In this document: positions 4,297 to 10,703 of the stretch, one piece after another | How the letters are laid out: the number at the start of each line of letters is the position of its first letter | Position numbering within the stretch: position 1 is the first letter of the stretch | NCBI GenBank assembly: GCA_934132915.1 | Contig: CAKPAK010000045.1 | Span: 1 to 12,498, forward strand | Direction: 5' to 3' | From: an uncultured Bacilli bacterium | Lineage (GTDB): Bacteria > Bacillota_I > Bacilli_A > RF39 > UBA660 | DNA: 12,498 bases | Translations under genes and position numbers: made by a program | The notes under the pieces: generated by a model | Told to the model about the DNA's origin: nothing | Database searches by the model: none | The model's input: the letters and a program-made list of their open reading frames with translations, nothing else

Positions 4297-6051
4297 TTAT
4301 TTTTTCAGTTCTACCATCCACTTATCGTAGATTGAGGCATTAGAACTATGAGGCTCAGGATTAGGAAGTTGCATTTTAACAATCATCGGAATTTTCATCA
4401 TTTTCCCAAAGGCAACGCAAGTTCCAGCTTGTAAAGATTTTTGTTTTTCAATAACGTCTGCACTAATATTAGGTACCATTTTTCTAATATATTCTAAATC
4501 ACTTGGGTGGGTAATTTTAAAAATTAAGAAATTTGTACACTGAGAAATAACGGTTTCACTTAATTCTGTAGGTCTTTGTGTAATTAAATCTAAAATAACA
4601 CCAAATTTTCTTCCCTCTTTAGCGATTCTTTCGAAAATATTGTAACCTAAAATTTCTAAGTCATAATCTTTTTGTACATATCGATGAGCTTCCTCTAACA
4701 TTAAATGTATAGGCATAGCCCCTCTATCTTTAAGTCCCTTACTAAATTTAAAAATAATACGACAGTAAACTTTAACAAGTGCTTTTGCAAACCTATCATC
4801 AATGTCTTCTAAAACGAAATTGATAATTTGTGCTCTTTTATTTTGACCTGCCATCACAATATCAGTGATAAAATCTGATACTGTGCAAAACTTTCCATAA
4901 TCAAATAATTTTTTGTAACTACTATTGTTAATAGTATGTAATTTTACTTTCAAAGCCATTGCCTCAGAAGAAGTTTTTTCGTTTAATAATAATCCTTCTG
5001 AAATTAAAGCAAAATTTAGAGCGACTTCCAAGTCATCCAAGGTAAAATAAGTGGGAACAAAATCTTCATTCCATGTTGTGGAGTTATCTACAAATTGTTG
5101 AATATATTCTGCAATAAGTATTCTCTCAGCAAATTCCCCCTTACTATCAATTTCAAAGCATTTTCGAAATTGTCTAGTATATCCGATACCAGGAACATCA
5201 ACGTTTAAATTTAATTCATCAGTGTGACAATTTTCCAAGATAGAAAATATCTGGTCGCGAATTCTTCCAGCAGTTTGGTTAGTATAAAGAACTGATACAA
5301 TGGCACTAGCAATTAAATGATTTTTATATCTGTGGGATTCTTCATCATTTCTAGCAAATACAGATACTAAACTTAACATTTTTTCGATAACAGCTAACTG
5401 TGAATAAGCAGTAACATCTAAAATATTAGCATAATCATCTACTGTTAATAACCACAATGGTAATTTGATACTATTTCCCCCTTCTCCATTTATAGAATAC
5501 ATTTTGTAGTTGTAGTTTATATTATAACTCCCAATATTTCGAAATGCATTATCATATTCATCCGTATTATTGAAAATAAAAATGTTACTATTAAATGGAA
5601 TCTTATCAGGCATATTAAATAAATTTTGAACAAATCTTGAAACACCATAGGTTTTACCACTACCAGTATTTCCAAAAAATGCATTATGGTTACTCCACAT
5701 ATCATCAATATCAATCTTAACAGGATAATCATTATAAAGCGGAGAAAGGCCAAGTATCATACTTTTATTATCATTATCTCCAACTAATTCTCCAAGTTCC
5801 TCCTTATTAATAAGTCGCACATTAGCAGATAAACTAGGTTTTCGAATAATACCACTTTGAAACTTATTTTCGATAAATTCTCCTAAAAAACTAACTTTAA
5901 CTTTTCCATCATCAACTTCATCAACTTCCCCTAAAATTCTTTTTCCATTGTCTTCGAAAACTAAATTCATGTTTAGTAGATCTTCATTTGACGTTCCTTC
6001 AATTTTAACTAAAGCATAATTTTTACTAATGGCAGTAATTTCCTTAAACAT
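4297..6051 (-). CDS. HerA-like (FtsK/HerA superfamily) ATPase, DUF87 type
   Basis: A 584-residue P-loop ATPase of the HerA type; these form hexameric rings that move along or translocate DNA. A beta-rich N-terminal part (about 1-75) fits the HAS-barrel of this family. Walker A is GNTGSGKT (127-134) and Walker B is HLMLEEAH (449-456). Then follow EGRKFGV (479-485), typical of the arginine-finger region, and the QRPTELSETVISQCTNFLIFK stretch (492-512), a family hallmark. The start is set by AGGAGG 7 nt upstream. HerA proteins often pair with the nuclease NurA, or with Sir2 or other effectors in defence systems. No such partner is adjacent here, so a housekeeping DNA-processing role or an orphan defence-type ATPase are both possible. 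It separates dnaA from rpmH, which are normally direct neighbours. Family assignment is firm, function is not. Confidence 0.88.
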   Translation of the reverse strand: MFKEITAISKNYALVKIEGTSNEDLLNMNLVFEDNGKRILGEVDEVDDGKVKVSFLGEFIENKFQSGIIRKPSLSANVRLINKEELGELVGDNDNKSMILGLSPLYNDYPVKIDIDDMWSNHNAFFGNTGSGKTYGVSRFVQNLFNMPDKIPFNSNIFIFNNTDEYDNAFRNIGSYNINYNYKMYSINGEGGNSIKLPLWLLTVDDYANILDVTAYSQLAVIEKMLSLVSVFARNDEESHRYKNHLIASAIVSVLYTNQTAGRIRDQIFSILENCHTDELNLNVDVPGIGYTRQFRKCFEIDSKGEFAERILIAEYIQQFVDNSTTWNEDFVPTYFTLDDLEVALNFALISEGLLLNEKTSSEAMALKVKLHTINNSSYKKLFDYGKFCTVSDFITDIVMAGQNKRAQIINFVLEDIDDRFAKALVKVYCRIIFKFSKGLKDRGAMPIHLMLEEAHRYVQKDYDLEILGYNIFERIAKEGRKFGVILDLITQRPTELSETVISQCTNFLIFKITHPSDLEYIRKMVPNISADVIEKQKSLQAGTCVAFGKMMKIPMIVKMQLPNPEPHSSNASIYDKWMVELKK

Positions 6052-6081
6052 AACTTTTCCTCCTACTATTTACTTATCTTT

Positions 6082-6110
6082 ATTTTATCATAAAAACCTC
6101 TATTTGATGA
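6082..6110 (-). promoter_or_regulatory. Putative promoter of herA-like gene
   Basis: On the minus strand TATGATAAAAT contains an extended -10 (TGN plus TAAAAT, 6082-6087). A weak TCATCA lies 17 bp upstream (6105-6110). The predicted start is about 25 nt before the AUG, leaving room for the AGGAGG site (6059-6064). It points away from the rpmH promoter, so the two genes diverge from one regulatory stretch. Confidence 0.5.
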
Positions 6111-6160
6111 AAAAAATGAAAAAAGCAGGCAAAAAACCATTTTTTTTGTAAACATATATG

Positions 6161-6189
6161 TTGACAGAATGATTTTTAACATATATAAT
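6161..6189 (+). promoter_or_regulatory. Consensus sigma-A promoter for rpmH operon
   Basis: A perfect TTGACA (6161-6166) is followed by exactly 17 bp and a perfect TATAAT (6184-6189), with an A/T-rich segment upstream that could act as an UP element. Such a strong promoter is expected for a ribosomal protein gene. It probably also feeds rnpA, yidC and jag by readthrough of the hairpin after rpmH. Confidence 0.93.
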
Positions 6190-6219
6190 AAAAGAGCATT
6201 TTGATTAGGAGGTGTATTT

Positions 6220-6354
6220 ATGGCAAAAACTCAAGGGCCAACTTTTCAACCTAATAATAATAAAAAATCCAAAAAAATTGGGTTTAGAGCTCGTAAGGAC
6301 GGAAGTATTTTAAAAAGTAGAAGAGCAAAGGGAAGAAAAAAACTATGTGCATAA
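6220..6354 (+). CDS. rpmH: 50S ribosomal protein bL34 (divergent)
   Basis: A 44-residue, very basic protein of the large ribosomal subunit. The family pattern is FQP (9-11), GFRAR (21-25) and [10 protein letters not shown] (33-42). An AGGAGGTG ribosome binding site (6208-6215) lies 4 nt before the ATG, and a consensus promoter lies upstream. The location at the origin next to rnpA is the standard one. It is unusual in two ways. The near-universal N-terminal MKRTYQP is replaced by [11 protein letters not shown], and the region after GFRAR lacks about three residues compared with the usual MxTKNGRKVL segment (here KDGSILK). The histidine before GF is isoleucine. It is still clearly bL34 and probably functional. 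Confidence 0.93.
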   Translation: MAKTQGPTFQPNNNKKSKKIGFRARKDGSILKSRRAKGRKKLCA

Positions 6355-6355
6355 T

Positions 6356-6384
6356 AGTCACGAATTATTTGTGGCTTTTTTTTT
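6356..6384 (+). terminator. Hairpin terminator/attenuator between rpmH and rnpA
   Basis: AGTCAC (6356-6361) pairs with GTGGCT (6371-6376), including one G:U, around a 9-nt loop. An eight-T tail follows (6377-6384). It starts one base after the rpmH stop. As rnpA has no well-placed promoter of its own, partial termination here would lower rnpA expression relative to the ribosomal protein. Confidence 0.75.
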
Positions 6385-6425
6385 GCAAGTGCTAAATTTT
6401 CTTTCATATATATAAAGGAAGGAAG

Positions 6426-6779
6426 ATGCAAAAAATGAAAAAAAGAGATATTCTTCAAAAAGAACAAACATTTACGGAAATCATTAATAAATGTCCATAT
6501 GTGAAAAATACTTATTATGTTATTTACTATAGAAAAAATCATGAAACTACAAAATTTGGAATTTCTGTACCTAAAAAAACTGGTAAAGCAAATGTCCGAA
6601 ATAAAATAAAAAGAAGAGTTAAGAATATCATTGATACCAATGAAAAAATAGTGCAGAAAAATTTTGATTATGTTATAATAATTAGAAAGAAGTTAGTAGA
6701 ATTAAATTATCAAGAAATGGAATTTAATTTAATTAATCTTCTAAAAAAGATAGGAGAAAAAAATGAAAGAAAAAAATAA
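6426..6779 (+). CDS. rnpA: Ribonuclease P protein component
   Basis: RnpA is the small basic protein that assists the RNase P RNA in removing the 5' leader of pre-tRNAs. At 117 residues it has the usual size. The RNR signature is at 53-66 (GKANVRNKIKRRVK), preceded by FGISVPKK (44-51) and followed by DYVIIIRK (81-88). Two starts are possible. The ATG at 6426 has AAGGA (6415-6419) 6 nt upstream. The ATG at 6435 gives MKKRDILQKEQTF, which aligns best with the family N-terminus but has longer spacing. The difference is three residues. The gene overlaps yidC by 17 nt, so the two are translated together. It probably shares the rpmH promoter. Confidence 0.95.
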   Translation: MQKMKKRDILQKEQTFTEIINKCPYVKNTYYVIYYRKNHETTKFGISVPKKTGKANVRNKIKRRVKNIIDTNEKIVQKNFDYVIIIRKKLVELNYQEMEFNLINLLKKIGEKNERKK

Positions 6780-7689
6780 ACTAAAAAAAATAGTTATTTG
6801 TTTAATGTGCATATTCCTACTATCTGGGTGTACTAAACAGTTAAAAGGAAAGGATAATAAAGTAATCACAAATGAAGAAACCGGTCAATCAATTACAGAG
6901 AATATCATTTGTAAGCCAACAAATAAAAATGTAATTAAAATTTATGAGGATAATAAAGTAAATATCAAAAAATTACCAAGTTGTGATAAATTTACTCCTT
7001 TAAACAATTATGAAGGATTATGGACAAGTATTTTTGTGAAACCATTGGCTTGGTTAATTCTACAAATTGGGGGAATTCTTAATAGTTATGGTTTATCAAT
7101 TATTATTACTTGCTTATTAATTAGATTAGTCCTAATGCCAATTACGAAGAAAACAGCAATTCAGTCAGAGTTAATTAAGCAAGCACAACCAGAATTGGCT
7201 AAGTTGGAGAAAAAATATCAAGGAAAAGACAGTCAAGAAGACCAAGCAAAAAAAGCCCAAGAGATGATGTTAATTTATCAAAAATATAAAATAAATCCTC
7301 TTTCTGGATGTTTATTAAGTTTTATTCAATTGCCTCTATTATTTGCTTTTTTAGAAGCAATCAATAGAACACCAGCTTTATTCGAAAATAACTTTTTAGT
7401 ATTTCAAATGGGTACTACCCCTTGGGTGGGAATATTAAATAATCATAATTATTGGTATATATTACTAATTGTTTTAATCATCGGTACAACATTTATCTCC
7501 TTTAGGAAGACCATGAAAGACCAATCCGGTCCAGCGGCCGAACAAATGAAATATACAATTTATTTTATGCTAGCAATGATTTCTATAGCGTCCCTTACAT
7601 TGCCAGCAGCACTTGGAATTTATTGGATAGCATCAAGTTTATTTACAATTTTACAAAATGTGTATGTTGAAAGAAAGAAGAAAAAATAA
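6763..7689 (+). CDS. yidC: Membrane protein insertase YidC/Oxa1 (SpoIIIJ type)
   Basis: YidC inserts and folds membrane proteins, alone or with the Sec translocon. The 308-residue protein starts with a lipoprotein signal peptide: positive residues, a hydrophobic stretch 9-20, and lipobox LLSGC with Cys23 as the lipidated residue. An external segment with two more cysteines (50, 74) follows, then membrane helices near 93-126, 182-200, 230-247 and 265-300. Arg121 in LLIRLVLMP is the conserved arginine of the hydrophilic groove. A charged cytoplasmic hairpin (about 128-178) and the basic C-tail VERKKKK are typical for Gram-positive YidC. AGGAG lies 6 nt before the ATG, which is inside the end of rnpA. 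The stop codon overlaps the start of jag (TAATG), marking a coupled pair found in most Firmicutes. Confidence 0.95.
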   Translation: MKEKNKLKKIVICLMCIFLLSGCTKQLKGKDNKVITNEETGQSITENIICKPTNKNVIKIYEDNKVNIKKLPSCDKFTPLNNYEGLWTSIFVKPLAWLILQIGGILNSYGLSIIITCLLIRLVLMPITKKTAIQSELIKQAQPELAKLEKKYQGKDSQEDQAKKAQEMMLIYQKYKINPLSGCLLSFIQLPLLFAFLEAINRTPALFENNFLVFQMGTTPWVGILNNHNYWYILLIVLIIGTTFISFRKTMKDQSGPAAEQMKYTIYFMLAMISIASLTLPAALGIYWIASSLFTILQNVYVERKKKK

Positions 7690-8300
7690 TGAAAAAGTAT
7701 TTTTACGAAGCAAAAAGTTATGAAGACGCTAAAAATAAGGCCTTAGCAGAATTAAAAATAGATGAAGATAACATCATTATCAATATTTTAGAAGAAAAGC
7801 AAGGAATATTGAAAAAAAGTATTAAATTAGAAGTGATAACAATAAATGACATCATATCGTTTTTAAAAGAAACCATAAGTCAAATTTTAAATTTAATGAA
7901 TATTGAAGCTAATTTAGAAATTAGAAAAAGAGAGAAAAATATTGAAATTAATATCTTTTCTAACAATAACTCAATACTAATAGGAAAAGAAGGAAAAACA
8001 TTAGATTCTCTTCAAAATATTATTCGCCAAATTGCTTTAAAAGAGTTCGGCGATAAATATCGAGTTACGGTAGATGTTGAAAATTATAAAGAGCATAGAA
8101 TTACAAATATTGAAAGAACGGCAAGAAAAATTGCTAGAGAAGTAGCTAGAACAAAAATAGAAGCAAAATTAGAAACAATGAATTCTTATGAAAGAAGAAT
8201 AGTACATAATACTCTTTCTAATAATAAATATGTTTATACAGAAAGTATTGGTGAAGAACCAAACCGGTATGTAGTAATAAAACTGAAAGAAGAAAATTAG
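7689..8300 (+). CDS. jag: RNA-binding protein Jag/KhpB (Jag-N, KH, R3H)
   Basis: Jag (KhpB/EloR) is a cytoplasmic RNA-binding protein linked in other Gram-positives to cell elongation and post-transcriptional control, often with KhpA. All three domains are visible in 203 residues. The Jag-N domain is about 1-50 (YEAKSYEDAKNKALAEL, with GILKKS at 39-44). The KH domain is about 70-130 with GKEG at 99-102 in the GxxG position. The R3H domain is about 138-203 with R169 and H173 in ERRIVH and a closing PNRYVVIKL. The start overlaps the yidC stop by one base and has only a weak purine-rich leader, so translation is probably coupled. The family usually lies directly behind yidC. Confidence 0.95.
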   Translation: MKKYFYEAKSYEDAKNKALAELKIDEDNIIINILEEKQGILKKSIKLEVITINDIISFLKETISQILNLMNIEANLEIRKREKNIEINIFSNNNSILIGKEGKTLDSLQNIIRQIALKEFGDKYRVTVDVENYKEHRITNIERTARKIAREVARTKIEAKLETMNSYERRIVHNTLSNNKYVYTESIGEEPNRYVVIKLKEEN

Positions 8301-8318
8301 ACAACTTCTTCTTTTTTT
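8286..8318 (+). terminator. Possible terminator after jag
   Basis: AAAGAAGAA (8286-8294) pairs with TTCTTCTTT (8306-8314) and continues into four more Ts. The stem has nine pairs but is AT-rich, and its left arm is coding sequence just before the stop. It sits right where the yidC-jag unit should end and before a separate strong promoter. Confidence 0.45.
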
Positions 8319-8350
8319 ATGTCAACTGAAATATATTTTTCCAATTTTTC

Positions 8351-8378
8351 TTGATAAAATCATACATTATGCTATAAT
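8351..8378 (+). promoter_or_regulatory. Promoter of mscS-family gene
   Basis: TTGATA (8351-8356), 16 bp and a perfect TATAAT (8373-8378), with TATGC in front making an extended -10. The predicted start is about 28 nt before the ATG. This is one of the best promoters in the window and shows that the channel gene is transcribed independently of jag. Confidence 0.85.
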
Positions 8379-8413
8379 GAATAACCTATATTATAAAGAA
8401 AGAAGGAAAATAG

Positions 8414-9274
8414 ATGAAAATAATTACGTATTTAAGCAACATAACCAGTATAGATGAAACTTACTGGATTTTGATTACAAAAACATTAATTTTTTTCTTA
8501 TTCCTAACTATCATCAAAAAAATAGGAGTAAGTATTTTAAAAAAAATAAATGATTCCAAGAAAGAATACCTTTATATTCAAAAATATAAATTACTAATCA
8601 ATATAATAAAATTTTTCATTTTTATATTACTTTGGGGAAAATATTTAGAGAGTTTTATCACATTAATCAGTTTAATTTCAGCAGGATTTACTATTGCTTT
8701 AAGAGACTTAATTTTTAACTTCTTTTCAGGAATCTATATAAAAATCAAAAAACCATTTGAAATAGAAGACAGAATTGAAATCAATAATTATAAAGGAGAC
8801 GTAATTAATATCAATACATTAAGTTTTGAGGTGTTAGAAGTAAACAATCAAACATTCACGGGTCAAAGTACTGGAATAATTACCCATCTCCCTAATTCAC
8901 TTATTTTTAATCATCCTCTTCGTAATTATAATAAAGCATTTAAATATATTTGGAATGAAATGACTTTTAAAGTTCCTCTAAAATGTAACTTATCCAAAAC
9001 TAAGGGAGTAATTTATAAAATAGTAAATTCTAATGAAGTAATAAAAAATATTCCCCCAAAAATGAAAAATCAGGTCAATAATAGTTCAAGTGATTATAGA
9101 ATTTACTATAACAAATATGATCCCATCATTTATACGCAAATCGTAGATAATCATATTGAATTAACTGTAAGATATTTAATTCATCCTAAAAAAGCAAGGT
9201 ATATTAATTCAGTGATTTCTAACAAAGTAATTGAAGCTTATCATAATGGTGAAATAGAATTATATCAAGATTAG
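8414..9274 (+). CDS. MscS-family mechanosensitive ion channel
   Basis: Small-conductance mechanosensitive channels open under membrane tension and release solutes after osmotic down-shock. The protein has 286 residues. Predicted helices are 16-38 and 58-75, then the pore helix region 78-108 (LISLISAGFTIALRDLIFNF). The MscS beta-domain follows: PFEIEDRIEI (114-123), KGDV (127-130), and LPNSLIFNHPLRNY (159-172), close to the family's PNS-N motif. The cytoplasmic alpha/beta domain makes up the C-terminal 110 residues. AAGGA lies 6 nt before the ATG. The usual glycine in the PFxxGDxI motif is glutamate here. The gene has its own promoter and terminator and interrupts the usual jag-mnmE order. Subfamily not determined. 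Confidence 0.9.
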   Translation: MKIITYLSNITSIDETYWILITKTLIFFLFLTIIKKIGVSILKKINDSKKEYLYIQKYKLLINIIKFFIFILLWGKYLESFITLISLISAGFTIALRDLIFNFFSGIYIKIKKPFEIEDRIEINNYKGDVININTLSFEVLEVNNQTFTGQSTGIITHLPNSLIFNHPLRNYNKAFKYIWNEMTFKVPLKCNLSKTKGVIYKIVNSNEVIKNIPPKMKNQVNNSSSDYRIYYNKYDPIIYTQIVDNHIELTVRYLIHPKKARYINSVISNKVIEAYHNGEIELYQD

Positions 9275-9295
9275 AATTCTATTTAATTTTTTTTT
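9252..9295 (+). terminator. Terminator overlapping the mscS stop
   Basis: AAATAGAATT (9252-9261) and AATTCTATTT (9275-9284) form a perfect 10-bp stem with a 13-nt loop that contains the TAG stop codon, followed by AA and nine Ts (9287-9295). It closes the single-gene mscS unit. Confidence 0.8.
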
Positions 9296-9310
9296 ATTCT
9301 GTGCTAAAAT
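9282..9310 (+). promoter_or_regulatory. Putative promoter of mnmE-mnmG
   Basis: TAAAAT (9305-9310) is preceded by TGTGC, an extended -10 of the TRTGN type. A weak TTTAAT lies 17 bp upstream (9282-9287) within the preceding terminator. The start would lie about 22 nt before the mnmE ATG. It is the only plausible promoter after the terminator. Confidence 0.55.
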
Positions 9311-9338
9311 AAATACAGTCAAAGGAAGTGATTTTTCA

Positions 9339-10691
9339 ATGGATACAATAGCAGCAATTTCAACCGCACTAGGTGTAGGAGCAATTTCAATCGTTCGAGT
9401 AAGTGGTGAAGATAGTATAAATATTGTAAATAGAATTTTTAAAGGACCAGATTTAACAAAAGTGCAAAGTCACACCATTCATTATGGTTATATTGTTGAT
9501 AAAAAACAAGTAATTGATGAGGTATTAGTATCTGTCATGCTTTCTCCCAAAACATTTACTACGGAAAATATTGTGGAAATTAATAGTCATGGTGGAATTG
9601 CAACGACAAACAAAGTACTAGAGTTGCTTCTTTTAAATGGAGCAAGACTTGCTGAACCAGGTGAATTTACCAAACGAGCCTTTTTGAATGGAAGGATTGA
9701 TTTAGTAGAAGCGGATGGAATTATGAATCTAATTTCCGCTAAAACTGAGTCATCTAGAACTTTATCCATTAATCAATTGACCGGTAAAGTAACAAATAAT
9801 ATCAAAGAATTAAGAAATAAATTAGTAGAAATACTTTCACACATTGAAGTAAACATAGACTATCCAGAATATGAAGATATCGAGGAATTAACAACAGATA
9901 AAATACTTCCTAAGCTTTGTTCCTTTCAATCTAATTTAGAACAAATTATTAAAGATTCTCATGATGGTAAAATCATTAATGAAGGAATTAACGTTGGAAT
10001 TATTGGAAGACCTAATGTAGGAAAAAGTAGTTTATTAAATGCTTTATTAGAAGAAGAAAAAGCCATTGTAACAGATATTGAAGGAACAACTAGAGATATT
10101 GTGGAAGGAAAAATTACCTTAAATGGAGTCGTTTTAAATATTATTGATACAGCAGGAATCAGAGAAACGGATAATGTTGTAGAAAAAATTGGAGTGGAAA
10201 AAAGTAAAGAAATGATAAATAAATGTGATTTAATTATTCTAATGCTAAATCATAATGAAGAACTAAATCAAGAAGATTTAAACTTAATCAGTACTTTAAA
10301 AAATAAAAAATCAATTATCTTAATTAATAAAATAGATTTAGATAAAAAATTAGATAGAAATCAATTAAAAGATAACAAATATATAGAATTAAGTATTAAA
10401 GAAAATAAAGGAATAGATGGATTAAAACAAAGAATAATAGAAATTTTTAACTTAGGAAATTTAGAAACTAAAGATTTAACTTACCTAAGTGATGCGAGAA
10501 GTATCGCATTATTAAAAAAGTCTTTATCTTACATCGAAAATGCTATTTTTTCTATTCAACAAAAAGAACCAATTGATATTGTAGAATTTAGTATCAAAGA
10601 TGCTTGGGAGACTTTGGGAGAAATTATTGGAGAAACTTATAAAGAAGAATTAATCGATGAATTATTTTCTAGATTTTGTTTAGGAAAATAA
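9339..10691 (+). CDS. mnmE: tRNA modification GTPase MnmE
   Basis: MnmE works with MnmG to install the (carboxymethyl)aminomethyl group on uridine 34 of tRNAs reading split codon boxes. The 450-residue length is normal. The N-terminal folate-binding domain (about 1-118) starts MDTIAAISTALGVGAISIVR and holds NGRIDL (117-122). An alpha-helical domain encloses the GTPase, whose motifs are G1 GRPNVGKS (223-230), G2 EGTTRD (248-253), G3 DTAG (270-273) and G4 NKID (330-333). The C-terminus ends FCLGK; the cysteine (447) is the conserved one of the FC-I/L-GK motif. AAGGAAGTGA lies ahead of the ATG. mnmG follows after 12 bases, so the two partners are co-transcribed. Confidence 0.97.
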   Translation: MDTIAAISTALGVGAISIVRVSGEDSINIVNRIFKGPDLTKVQSHTIHYGYIVDKKQVIDEVLVSVMLSPKTFTTENIVEINSHGGIATTNKVLELLLLNGARLAEPGEFTKRAFLNGRIDLVEADGIMNLISAKTESSRTLSINQLTGKVTNNIKELRNKLVEILSHIEVNIDYPEYEDIEELTTDKILPKLCSFQSNLEQIIKDSHDGKIINEGINVGIIGRPNVGKSSLLNALLEEEKAIVTDIEGTTRDIVEGKITLNGVVLNIIDTAGIRETDNVVEKIGVEKSKEMINKCDLIILMLNHNEELNQEDLNLISTLKNKKSIILINKIDLDKKLDRNQLKDNKYIELSIKENKGIDGLKQRIIEIFNLGNLETKDLTYLSDARSIALLKKSLSYIENAIFSIQQKEPIDIVEFSIKDAWETLGEIIGETYKEELIDELFSRFCLGK

Positions 10692-10703
10692 AAGGAGGAA
10701 AAC

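Noticed and set aside
6383..6412. TTGCAA-N18-TATATA as an rnpA promoter
   Set aside because: The transcription start would fall within the ribosome binding site, only a few bases before the start codon, and both hexamers are weak.
6246..6542. 98-codon minus-strand ORF across rpmH and rnpA
   Set aside because: It crosses two well-supported genes and a terminator on the other strand and has no ribosome binding site.
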